Assembly (NCBI GenBank): GCA_900546915.1
Contig: UREY01000014.1
Location: 1-53,258 of the forward strand
Direction of reading: 5' to 3'
Length of the DNA: 53,258 bases
From: an uncultured Eubacteriales bacterium
Lineage (GTDB): Bacteria; Bacillota; Clostridia; Oscillospirales; Oscillospiraceae
The notes under the pieces were generated by a model. It was not told the origin of the DNA, made no database searches, and worked only from the letters and a program-made list of their open reading frames with translations. Made by a program: the position numbers and the translations under genes. Positions 24,687 to 31,248 of this stretch are shown here, piece after piece (the stretch's first letter is position 1; each line of letters begins with the position of its first letter).

Positions 24687-25859
24687 ATGAACTATGCAGA
24701 AGAATCCCTCCGGCTCCATGAAGCATGGGGCGGGAAAATTGAAGTGACGGCGAGGGTCCCCGTGGCCACCCGGGACGATCTGTCCCTGGCCTATACCCCC
24801 GGCGTGGCGCAGCCCTGCCTGGAAATCCAAAAGGACGTCAACCGGTCCTACGACCTGACCCGGCGGCACAACCTCTGCGCCGTCGTCACCGACGGCTCTG
24901 CCGTCCTGGGCCTGGGCGACATCGGGCCCGAGGCCGGTATGCCGGTGATGGAGGGCAAATGCGTGCTGTTTAAGGCCTTCGGCGGGGTGGACGCCTTTCC
25001 CCTGTGCGTCCGGACCCACGACGTGGACGAATTTGTCAACGCCGTGGCCCTGATTGCCGGTTCCTTCGGCGGGATCAACCTGGAGGACATCTCCGCGCCC
25101 CGCTGCTTTGAAATCGAGCGGAAGCTGAAGGAAAAATGCGACATCCCCGTCTTCCACGACGACCAGCACGGCACCGCCGTCATCACCCTGGCCGGGCTCA
25201 CCAACGCCCTGAAGGTGGTGGGGAAGCGGAAGGAGGAGGTGAAGGTGGTCACCTCCGGCGCAGGCGCCGCAGCCGTGTCCATTGTGAAGCTGCTCCTGTC
25301 CGCCGGTTACCGCAACATCATCATGACCGACCGCAACGGCGCCATCTACGCCGGTCGGGACAAGCTCAACTGGATCAAAGAGGAGATGGCCCAGGTCACC
25401 AACCTGCAAAAAGAAGCCGGTCCCCTGTCCCAGGTCATACGGGGCGCGGATGTGTTCATCGGCGTCTCCGCCCCGGGCGCGCTCACCCGGCAGATGGTGC
25501 AGAGCATGAACCGGGACGCCGTGGTCTTCGCCTGCGCCAACCCCACCCCGGAGATCTTCCCCGAGGAGGCCAAGGCCGCCGGGGCCAAGGTGGTGGCCAC
25601 CGGCCGGTCCGATTATCCCAACCAGATCAACAACGTCCTGGCCTTCCCCGGCATCTTCCGAGGCGCCTTCGACGTCCGGGCCTCGGAGATCAACGACGAG
25701 ATGAACATGGCCGCCGCCCACGCCCTGGCCGGTCTCATCTCCGACGAGGAGCTCTCCGCCGACTCCATCATCCCCAAGGCCTTCGACCCCCGGGTCGGCC
25801 CCGCCGTAGCCCGGGCCGTGGCCCAGGCCGCCCGGGACACCGGCGTCGCCCGGCTGTGA
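24687..25859 (+). CDS. Malic enzyme, NAD(P)-dependent, short bacterial type
   Basis: The 390-aa protein oxidatively decarboxylates malate to pyruvate. Landmarks are SLAYTPGVAQPC with the catalytic Tyr, VVTDGSAVLGLGDIGPEAGMPVMEGK with the catalytic Lys, NLEDISAPRCFEIE and IPVFHDDQHGTAVI for divalent metal, and the nucleotide-binding VVTSGAGAAAVSIVKLL. It is the short form without the phosphotransacetylase-like extension. ATG at 24687 lies behind AAGGAGG. It is cytoplasmic and links dicarboxylic acids to pyruvate. It is followed after 65 bases by transketolase genes, which suggests joint expression in central carbon metabolism. NAD versus NADP preference cannot be told safely. Confidence 0.95.
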   Translation: MNYAEESLRLHEAWGGKIEVTARVPVATRDDLSLAYTPGVAQPCLEIQKDVNRSYDLTRRHNLCAVVTDGSAVLGLGDIGPEAGMPVMEGKCVLFKAFGGVDAFPLCVRTHDVDEFVNAVALIAGSFGGINLEDISAPRCFEIERKLKEKCDIPVFHDDQHGTAVITLAGLTNALKVVGKRKEEVKVVTSGAGAAAVSIVKLLLSAGYRNIIMTDRNGAIYAGRDKLNWIKEEMAQVTNLQKEAGPLSQVIRGADVFIGVSAPGALTRQMVQSMNRDAVVFACANPTPEIFPEEAKAAGAKVVATGRSDYPNQINNVLAFPGIFRGAFDVRASEINDEMNMAAAHALAGLISDEELSADSIIPKAFDPRVGPAVARAVAQAARDTGVARL

Positions 25860-25924
25860 CCCCCGGCATGATCCGACAGCAGAAGATCACCCTGGAAATA
25901 AAAAGGTAATAGGAGGAACTTCCC

Positions 25925-26758
25925 ATGGATGCAACCCTCAGCAAGGAGCTGCGCAAGCTGGCTCTGGAAATCCGCATCGGCATTGTGGAGCAGATTCAGG
26001 CCCGGGGCTTCGGCCACATCGGCGGCAGCCTCAGCCTGGCCGACGCTCTGGCCGTCCTGTACGGCGCCGTGATGCGCTACGACTCCCAAAATCCCCGGTG
26101 GCCGGACCGGGACAAGCTGGTCTGCTCCAAAGGCCACGCCGGTCCCGCTGTATACGCCGCCCTGGCGGTGCGGGGCTTCTTCCCCTACGAGGACCTGAAA
26201 ACCCTGAACCAGCCCGGCACCTATCTGCCCAGCCACTGCGACCGGAACAAGACCCCCGGGGTGGACATGACCACCGGCTCTCTGGGTCAAGGGACCTCCC
26301 TGGCCGTGGGCATGGCCCTGGGCGACCGGCTCAAGGGCCGGGACAGCCGGACCTACCTCCTGGTGGGCGACGGCGAGAGCGACGAGGGCCAGGTGTGGGA
26401 GGCGGCCATGTTCGCCGCCGGTAAGCAGCTCACCAACCTCATCTGGCTGGTGGACGACAACAAAAAGCAGCTCGACGGCTACACCCGGGACGTGCTGCCC
26501 CTGTTCGACCTGGAGGCCAAATTCGCCGCCTTCGGCTTTGAGGCCCGCCGGGTGGACGGCGGCGACGTGGACCAGGTTTACAGCGCCCTGACCGCCCCCC
26601 TGGGGGACAAGCCCCGGGCCGTCATTCTGGACACGGTGAAGGGCAAGGGCATTGCGGAAGTGGAGCAGGCCCCGGGCAACCACTCCATGACGGTTGCCCC
26701 CGACGTCTGCGGCAAATGGCTGGACGGGCTCCGGGCGGAGCTGGCCCGGCTGCAGTGA
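25925..26758 (+). CDS. Transketolase, N-terminal (thiamine diphosphate) subunit
   Basis: The 277-aa protein has the transketolase start GFGHIGGSLSLADALAVLYGAVM with the substrate-binding His, CSKGHAGPAVYAALA, TGSLGQGTSLAVGMAL, and the ThDP/metal motif VGDGESDEGQVWEAAMFA...DDNKKQLDG. It forms the catalytic half of a split transketolase together with the next gene. AGGAGG lies eight bases before the ATG. The pair works in the non-oxidative pentose phosphate pathway; split forms are common in Clostridia. A related ketose-phosphate substrate is possible. Confidence 0.94.
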   Translation: MDATLSKELRKLALEIRIGIVEQIQARGFGHIGGSLSLADALAVLYGAVMRYDSQNPRWPDRDKLVCSKGHAGPAVYAALAVRGFFPYEDLKTLNQPGTYLPSHCDRNKTPGVDMTTGSLGQGTSLAVGMALGDRLKGRDSRTYLLVGDGESDEGQVWEAAMFAAGKQLTNLIWLVDDNKKQLDGYTRDVLPLFDLEAKFAAFGFEARRVDGGDVDQVYSALTAPLGDKPRAVILDTVKGKGIAEVEQAPGNHSMTVAPDVCGKWLDGLRAELARLQ

Positions 26759-26771
26759 AGGAGGGATTCCC

Positions 26772-27728
26772 ATGAAGATTGTCTATACCGGCCGGGCGGA
26801 TCAGCGCCTGTTTAAAGAAGCCCTGGGCCAGACCATCGGCCGCCTCCTGGAGGAGGACCCCGACGTTCTGTACCTGGACGCGGACCTGATGAGCTGCATC
26901 GGCACCGCCAAGCTCCCGGGGAAGACCCCCCGGGCCATCGACTGCGGCATTGCCGAGGCCAATATGGTGGGCATCGCCTGCGGCGCGGCCTCGGTGGGCT
27001 TCAAGCCCATCGTCCACTCCTTCGGCCCCTTCGCCTCCCGGCGCTGCTTCGACCAGGTCTTTCTCTCCGGCGGCTACGCCGGTAACCCCATCACCGTCAT
27101 CGGCTCCGACCCCGGCATCACCGCCGCCTTCAACGGCGGCACCCACATGCCCTTTGAGGACATGGCCCTCTACCGGACCATTCCCGGCTCCGTGGTGGTG
27201 GACGCCACGGACGTGCCCATGCTGACCGCCTTTTTGGAGATGGCCAAGGACCTGCCCGGGGTGAAATACGTCCGGGTGGGCCGGAAGGGCTCCTGCCAGG
27301 TGTACGAGGACGGCGCAAAATTTGAGATCGGCAAGGGTCAGGTCCTGCGGGAGGGCGGCGACGCCGTCATCATCGCCTGCGGCATCATGGTCCACGAGGC
27401 CATGCAGGCTGCGGCTCAGCTGGCCCGGGAGGGCATCGAGGCCGCCGTCATCGACCCGTTCACCGTCAAGCCTCTGGACGACTCTCTGATCCGGACCTAC
27501 GCCGCCCGGACCGGCGTCGTGGTCACCGCCGAGAACCACAACAAAATCGGCGGCCTGTACAGCGCCGTCAAGGAGTGCCTGGACGGGGAGGCCCGGGTGG
27601 GCTACGTGGCCGTGGAGGACGCCTTCGGCGAGGTGGGCCCCCAGGATTACCTCCGCACCCGCTTCGACCTGACCTGGGAGCACATCGCCCGCCAGGTCCG
27701 GGAAACCAGAAAAAAAGCCGGCCGGTAA
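26772..27728 (+). CDS. Transketolase, C-terminal subunit
   Basis: The 318-aa protein covers the pyrimidine-binding and C-terminal domains of transketolase: RAIDCGIAEANMVGIACGAASVG with the catalytic Glu, HSFGPFASRRCFDQVF, GITAAFNGGTHMPFEDMALYRTIPG with a substrate-binding His, and DPFTVKPLDDSLIRTYAARTGVVVTAENHNKIGG. The start at ATG 26772 has GGAGGG six bases upstream; the open frame upstream of it belongs to no gene. It is 13 bases after the partner gene, so a 1:1 complex and coupled translation are expected. Confidence 0.94.
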   Translation: MKIVYTGRADQRLFKEALGQTIGRLLEEDPDVLYLDADLMSCIGTAKLPGKTPRAIDCGIAEANMVGIACGAASVGFKPIVHSFGPFASRRCFDQVFLSGGYAGNPITVIGSDPGITAAFNGGTHMPFEDMALYRTIPGSVVVDATDVPMLTAFLEMAKDLPGVKYVRVGRKGSCQVYEDGAKFEIGKGQVLREGGDAVIIACGIMVHEAMQAAAQLAREGIEAAVIDPFTVKPLDDSLIRTYAARTGVVVTAENHNKIGGLYSAVKECLDGEARVGYVAVEDAFGEVGPQDYLRTRFDLTWEHIARQVRETRKKAGR

Positions 27729-27797
27729 GAATTTCGCAAAAAAGCCCCGCCTCTATCTCGCGGGACCCCCCAGGACGCGACCGGTACAAAAGCGAGG

Positions 27798-27836
27798 AAA
27801 TAACCGCAAGCCGCTGCAGACGGCTTGCGGTTATTT
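27798..27836. terminator. Strong bidirectional terminator after the transketolase genes
   Basis: A perfect 16-bp stem, AAATAACCGCAAGCCG paired with its complement around a 7-base loop, serves the transketolase operon on the plus strand. On the minus strand it can stop the convergent ylmC-like gene. The other bases of 27729-27960 hold no recognisable element. Confidence 0.9.
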
Positions 27837-27960
27837 TGGTTGACATCGGTGCGGCCTTCGTTCCATAGGCCCCATGGGTTTTCCCGGTCTGCGCGCCCCG
27901 TTGGAGGGCTCCGGCCGAAGCCCGGCCGGTTGATCATCCATGCCCCGCCGGCGGCTTCCT

Positions 27961-28239
27961 TCAGAACCAGCCCGGCTTGGGCCGGGGCACGCGGCATTTG
28001 TCCGGCTCCAGCTCCACCAGGATGATATCGGAGCCGATGCGCCGGATGCAGTTCCAGGGGATGACAAAGTCGTCCTTCCGGCCGAACAGGCCGAAAAAGC
28101 GGCAGGGGCCCGGCACCACCAGGGCCAGCACCTTCCCCTCCGGCAGCAGAATTTCCACATCCGACACAAAGCCCAGCCGCAGGCCGTCGGTGACATTGAT
28201 TACCTCCTTGCACCGCAGGTCCGTCACTCTTGTCCCCAT
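27961..28239 (-). CDS. YlmC/YmxH-family PRC-barrel protein (sporulation-associated family)
   Basis: The 92-aa protein has a single PRC-barrel domain: RVTDLRCKEVINVTDGLRLG, FVSDVEILLPEGKVLALVVPG, and DDFVIPWNCIRRIGSDIILVEL. This is the pattern of the YlmC/YmxH family found in spore-forming Firmicutes. It supports a sporulating lineage, though the biochemical role is not established. ATG at 28239 has GGAGGGGGAG just upstream. It is a single gene convergent with transketolase. Its upstream region was invaded by a mobile islet, so its promoter may have been altered. Confidence 0.88.
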   Translation of the reverse strand: MGTRVTDLRCKEVINVTDGLRLGFVSDVEILLPEGKVLALVVPGPCRFFGLFGRKDDFVIPWNCIRRIGSDIILVELEPDKCRVPRPKPGWF

Positions 28240-28278
28240 GGCTCCCCCTCCTATTCCCGAGATGGTTTATCCCTATGC

Positions 28279-28298
28279 GGAAAAGCCGCCGGATATGC
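28279..28298 (-). repeat. Copy 1 of the GCATATCCGGCGGC repeat (left end of the islet)
   Basis: GGAAAAGCCGCCGGATATGC is the inverted form of the repeat also present at 28728-28746 and 29866-29880. It marks the border between the ylmC upstream region and the IS3 remnant. Confidence 0.6.
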
Positions 28299-28318
28299 CC
28301 GGTGTGAACTGCACCCCG

Positions 28319-28665
28319 TCAAGAAGACATCGCGCCGAGATAGACTTTATGCACTTCTGTACCCTTGTACCACTTGAACTCCGTCCCATCAGCCGGCCGC
28401 TTCTCCTTGGGACGGGCCGCCTTGAATTTCCAGCCCGGAAGGTTCTCCGAAACACACTTTTCATTTCCGGTGGGTAGCTCCGGTTTTGCTTGGCCGGAAG
28501 GAAGGCGTTCGGCCCTTCCGTCTCGTATCTCTCCATCCATCGCCTGATGGACGCTTCGTCTGCTCCGAGCCGTCGCCCTGCTTCGCAAATTCCCATCTCT
28601 CCCTGTCGGATCGCTTTCATTGCCCGAACCTTTTCTTTTGGATTTGCTTTTCCTTGATGTGGCAT
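28319..28665 (-). pseudogene. IS3-family transposase remnant, orfA fused by deletion and frameshift to orfB
   Basis: From ATG 28665 (GGGAG upstream) the frame reads MPHQGKANPKEKVRAMKAIRQGE and then an OrfA helix-turn-helix, ICEAGRRLGADEASIRRWMERYE. After YPPEMK the reading shifts to another frame, which continues as OrfB-like sequence WKFKAARPKEKRPADGTEFKWYK, then HKVYLGAMSS and a stop. This corresponds to the first catalytic Asp region of the IS3/IS150 DDE domain (usually TDVTEF). Most of orfA's C-terminus and most of orfB are missing. The upstream end carries a CCCCCTTGAGCAGAC/CAAGGGGGAG-type sequence typical of such IS ends, closing about 28727. It cannot transpose by itself. Confidence 0.75.
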
Positions 28666-28727
28666 AATTGTGCTCCCCCTTGTCTGGACCGTGTTTTTTC
28701 ACCGTCTGCTCAAGGGGGAGTATATCA

Positions 28728-28746
28728 GCATATCCGGCGGCTTTCC
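28728..28746 (+). repeat. Copy 2 of the GCATATCCGGCGGC repeat
   Basis: GCATATCCGGCGGCTTTCC directly abuts the outer end of the IS3 remnant and overlaps the region just after the yafQ stop codon. It is inverted relative to copy 1. Confidence 0.6.
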
Positions 28747-28748
28747 CC

Positions 28749-29030
28749 TCATTGATCGAACAAGTCGCTGTGGGTCCCGGTGCGGGCCAACGTCAGCACC
28801 AGCACATCATCCTCGATCCGGTAGATGAGCAGCCAGTCCGGCTGAATGTGGCATTCCCGATGCCCCACCCAATCGCCGGTCAATTCATGGTCTTTGTTTT
28901 TCTCCGGCAGCTTTTCGCCCCGTGACAAGGCCCGGATCACATCGTCCAACAGGTCCATGTTCATGCGGCGCTTACTTGCCAGTTTGTAGTCCTTTTTGAA
29001 TCTTGTCGTCCAGACAATATCGCGCTTCAT
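28749..29030 (-). CDS. yafQ: YafQ-type mRNA interferase toxin (RelE superfamily)
   Basis: The 93-aa protein begins MKRDIVWTTRFKKDYKLASKR and contains LPEKNKDHELTGDWVGHRECHIQPDWLLIYRIEDDVLVLTLARTGTHSDLF. This is the full YafQ pattern, with the catalytic H-x(n)-H...D-W-x-L-x-Y region and the C-terminal histidine near the end (TGTHSDLF). It is expected to cleave mRNA in the ribosomal A site when freed from its antitoxin. The ATG overlaps the antitoxin stop by four bases. The module sits in a mobile islet next to the IS3 remnant, consistent with horizontal arrival. Confidence 0.93.
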   Translation of the reverse strand: MKRDIVWTTRFKKDYKLASKRRMNMDLLDDVIRALSRGEKLPEKNKDHELTGDWVGHRECHIQPDWLLIYRIEDDVLVLTLARTGTHSDLFDQ

Positions 29031-29302
29031 CGTTTCAGCTCCCGGAGTGCTTCCTCCACATCGGAGTAATGCTTCACGCTGGGATCCCGCGCAATCCGTT
29101 CCGCCTCCAACATGGCGGCGATGGTTTCTTTGTTCGGCTGTTCCAGCCTGACTTCAAAGGGAAAGCCACCGGCGCGGAGCGACTGGCGCAGGAAAACATT
29201 GATGGCGGTGGTGAGGTTCATCCCCAATTCGCCGTAAAGCGTTTCGCACTGCTTTTTGAGGTCGCTGTCCATGCGGACGCTGAAATTCGTAGTGCCTGCC
29301 AT
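29027..29302 (-). CDS. dinJ: DinJ/RelB-type antitoxin
   Basis: The 91-aa protein has an N-terminal ribbon-helix-helix (TTNFSVRMDSDLKKQCETLYGELGMNLTTAINVFLRQSLR), which dimerises and binds DNA. The C-terminal tail (EALRELKR) wraps the toxin. ATG at 29302 has GGAAGGGG upstream. Family members repress their own promoter together with the toxin; the promoter at 29330-29357 lies where such an operator would be expected. The gene order antitoxin-toxin with an ATGA overlap is the standard arrangement. Confidence 0.93.
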   Translation of the reverse strand: MAGTTNFSVRMDSDLKKQCETLYGELGMNLTTAINVFLRQSLRAGGFPFEVRLEQPNKETIAAMLEAERIARDPSVKHYSDVEEALRELKR

Positions 29303-29329
29303 TGTATCAACCCCTTCCAGTTTACTGCA

Positions 29330-29357
29330 CTTATAGGATACGCCGTTTGCATTGCAA
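29330..29357 (-). promoter_or_regulatory. Promoter of the dinJ-yafQ operon
   Basis: On the minus strand TTGCAA, a 16-base spacer and TATAAG, about 27 bases upstream of the antitoxin ATG. The -35 box overlaps a TTGCAA palindrome that could be part of the operator. Confidence 0.65.
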
Positions 29358-29426
29358 AATCAACTCAATAGCCGCAAAATTCACAAAAATTTACGGAGGA
29401 ATTGCTTATAACCGCACTCCATTATC

Positions 29427-29819
29427 TTGTCACTGTCAATCTTACCATCCGCTTGCCCCTTGCCCTGCTCCAGCCGGAACCGGCGGGCGCGGCGGCCGGC
29501 GTATGCGTGCTGTCACGATGACTGCGGCCACTGTATCGCGCCGGACGATGGGGAGGAATGTGTCTGCGTTCAGTCCATTTCCCACTGCCTGCTGTGCCGG
29601 TGGTTCCAAGGGGCGGTGCTGCCGCCGGACAGGGAACTGAAAACGGCCCGGTTCCACCGGCTGGACGCCGGAAAGCGCGGCGTATGTGGGGCGCGGTTCA
29701 CCCCCGGCTCCAACCGGGCCGAATCCTGCCCGGAATGTGCGCCGAAAGTCCACCGGCGGCAAACGGCCGAGGGCCGAAGACGGACACGGCGTGGACAATC
29801 GAAGAGAGCCGCCGGGTGA
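29427..29819 (+). CDS. Cysteine-rich VLP-domain protein, probable remnant
   Basis: The conserved part reads YACCHDDCGHCIAPDDGEEC, then VCVQSISHCLLCRWFQGAVLPPDREL and VCGARFTPGSNRAESCPECAPKVHRRQ. This matches the Cys-rich VLP family common near mobilisation genes of conjugative and mobilizable elements in Firmicutes; the VLP tripeptide is visible. Pairs of cysteines (CC...C..C, C..C) suggest zinc binding. The 5' end is doubtful: the only start is a TTG without a clear ribosome site, and the expected N-terminal helix is garbled. It is probably a fragment left by a lost element. No relaxase is present. Confidence 0.6.
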   Translation: MSLSILPSACPLPCSSRNRRARRPAYACCHDDCGHCIAPDDGEECVCVQSISHCLLCRWFQGAVLPPDRELKTARFHRLDAGKRGVCGARFTPGSNRAESCPECAPKVHRRQTAEGRRRTRRGQSKRAAG

Positions 29820-29865
29820 AGAAACGTTTTATTGATTCCATTGTCTTCTTGACGGGGAGCCGTTC

Positions 29866-29880
29866 AGCATATCCGGCGGC
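29866..29880 (+). repeat. Copy 3 of the GCATATCCGGCGGC repeat (right end of the islet)
   Basis: AGCATATCCGGCGGC is identical over 15 bases to copy 2 and lies just outside the Cys-rich gene. With copy 1 it brackets the islet. Confidence 0.6.
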
Positions 29881-29897
29881 TGGAAGGGGGCTTTTCC

Positions 29898-30464
29898 TCA
29901 GACCGGCTGGGCAGAGCCGCCGGGTCGGTCCGGCGGCTTTTCTCCGGCCGCCAGGGCATAGGCCGACTGGATCCGGCGGTTGGGATAGGGGCGGCGGGAG
30001 AAGATCTCGTACACGGAGCAGACCTTGTCCACCAGGCACACCAGGACCGCCTCCCGGCACCTGGGGGGGACCGGGGTCAGGGGGAACATATGGCGCAGAA
30101 TGATCTCCGCCTCCACCGGGTCCAGGGCAAGGTCCCGCCTGGCGTTGGCCAGGGCCCGGGCGGGGTGGCGAAAGCCGTGCAGCCGGTGGGCGGGGTCCGG
30201 GTCGTGCCAGTCGTAGAGAAAGTAGTCGTGGAGCAGAGCGCCCCGCAGCAGCGGCAGGCGGCGGAACCGCAAGGGGCCCAGGCGGCGGGCCAGGCAGTCG
30301 CAGTAATAGGCCACGGCCACGCTGTGCAGCAGGCACCGGGTGGCCCCGTGCTGCACATAGGCCGCCTCCTGCCCCAGCCGGGAGGCCTCCGCCAGACGCC
30401 GGACCACGTCGGGAAACGAGACGTCCGCCGGGGAAACCGGCCGCCCGCCCGGGAGCCGTCTCAT
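29898..30464 (-). CDS. HD-domain protein, putative metal-dependent phosphohydrolase
   Basis: The 188-aa protein carries the HD hallmark LLRGALLHDYFLYDW, with HSVAVAYYCDCLARRLG before it (first His) and LEDPVEAEIILRHMFPL-type sequence (DPVEAEIILRHMFP) after it. The metal ligands H...HD...H are thus in place. Small HD proteins of this kind occur widely in Clostridia; the substrate is unknown. The ATG overlaps the stop of the VTT gene as ATGA. The last 15 codons coincide with a plus-strand terminator hairpin and are Pro/Gly-rich (KPPDRPGGSAQPV), so the natural C-terminus may have been replaced when the islet inserted. Confidence 0.82.
   Translation of the reverse strand: MRRLPGGRPVSPADVSFPDVVRRLAEASRLGQEAAYVQHGATRCLLHSVAVAYYCDCLARRLGPLRFRRLPLLRGALLHDYFLYDWHDPDPAHRLHGFRHPARALANARRDLALDPVEAEIILRHMFPLTPVPPRCREAVLVCLVDKVCSVYEIFSRRPYPNRRIQSAYALAAGEKPPDRPGGSAQPV
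29915..29941 (+). terminator. Plus-strand terminator inside the 3' end of the HD gene
   Basis: AGCCGCCG and CGGCGGCT pair perfectly around an 8-base loop and are followed by TTT. It would stop transcription from the Cys-rich VLP gene before it runs antisense through the HD gene. Confidence 0.6.
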
Positions 30465-31180
30465 ACGCTTCCCGTCCCCTTTTCCCGGAGACAGGCCTTG
30501 CTCTTATGGCGCTTGGTGTAAACGGTATACACAAGGCTCCCCAAAATGCTCACGGCCAGGGTGACGGCGAACACCAGGACGGCAAACCGGTAATCCCGGC
30601 CGCCCAGGGCGTCTCCGCCCACGGTGGAGGTCACAATGGAGGGAATCCGGGCGACGGTGCTCAGGAGGATCCACTGCGTCAGCTTGATTTTGGTCAGGCC
30701 CATGCAATAGCTCACCAGATCCTTGGGCGTGCCGGGGATGAACATCAGAAGAAAGGCAATCACCCGCACCTTGGGCGTGTTCTGCATGAATTTCAGAGAC
30801 TCGATTTTCTCCCGGGGAAAGTACAGCTCCAGAACCCGGATGCCCCAGCGCCGGACCAGCAGAAAGACCAGGGTGCTGCCCAGGGTCGCCCCCAGCAGGC
30901 ACAGCAGCGTCCCCTCCCAGGCTCCGAAGGCGTAGCCTCCGGCAATTTCCAGGGGCTCGCCGGGAATCAGGGCCACCAGGACCTGGAAAATCACCATGCC
31001 CACATACAGAACCCGTCCCCAGATTCCGTGGCCGTCCACCCAGGCCCGGAAGCCGTCGGGGTTCTCGATGAACCGGATCAGGGGCTTTCCCACAAACCAG
31101 GTGATGAGCCCCATCACCAAAACCGTCAGCACAATGATGCCCGTCAACAGGCGTTTTTTCTTTTTTTCCGACATAGACAT
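30461..31180 (-). CDS. TVP38/TMEM64-family (VTT domain) membrane protein
   Basis: The 239-aa protein has about five to six hydrophobic segments and the VTT/SNARE-associated domain. Landmarks are IPGEPLEIAGGYAFGAWEGTLL, LGSTLVFLLVRRWG, FLLMFIPGTPKDLVSYCMGLTKI and ARIPSIVTSTVGGDALG. The family comprises membrane proteins of the DedA superfamily, which have been linked to lipid or undecaprenyl-phosphate movement. The start at ATG 31180 is uncertain: ATGs at 31210, 31180 and 31174 are in frame and the ribosome site is weak. It lies 68 bases behind the sensor kinase gene, probably in the same operon. Confidence 0.85.
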   Translation of the reverse strand: MSMSEKKKKRLLTGIIVLTVLVMGLITWFVGKPLIRFIENPDGFRAWVDGHGIWGRVLYVGMVIFQVLVALIPGEPLEIAGGYAFGAWEGTLLCLLGATLGSTLVFLLVRRWGIRVLELYFPREKIESLKFMQNTPKVRVIAFLLMFIPGTPKDLVSYCMGLTKIKLTQWILLSTVARIPSIVTSTVGGDALGGRDYRFAVLVFAVTLAVSILGSLVYTVYTKRHKSKACLREKGTGSV

Positions 31181-31248
31181 AAGCCAGAACTCACGATTCC
31201 TTTCTCCCAATCCCCGGGAATTGCAGCGGCGGATCCCCTCCGGGGCGC

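Noticed and set aside
27568..28196. Frames on both strands around the transketolase terminator and ylmC
   Set aside because: They cross a perfect terminator stem and are read out of frame with the supported genes.
28240..28310. Sporulation-type promoter before ylmC (GCATA and CATAGGGAT elements)
   Set aside because: Elements partly resemble forespore or mother-cell consensus sequences, but the -10 region does not match any of them well, and the GCATA is part of the islet repeat.
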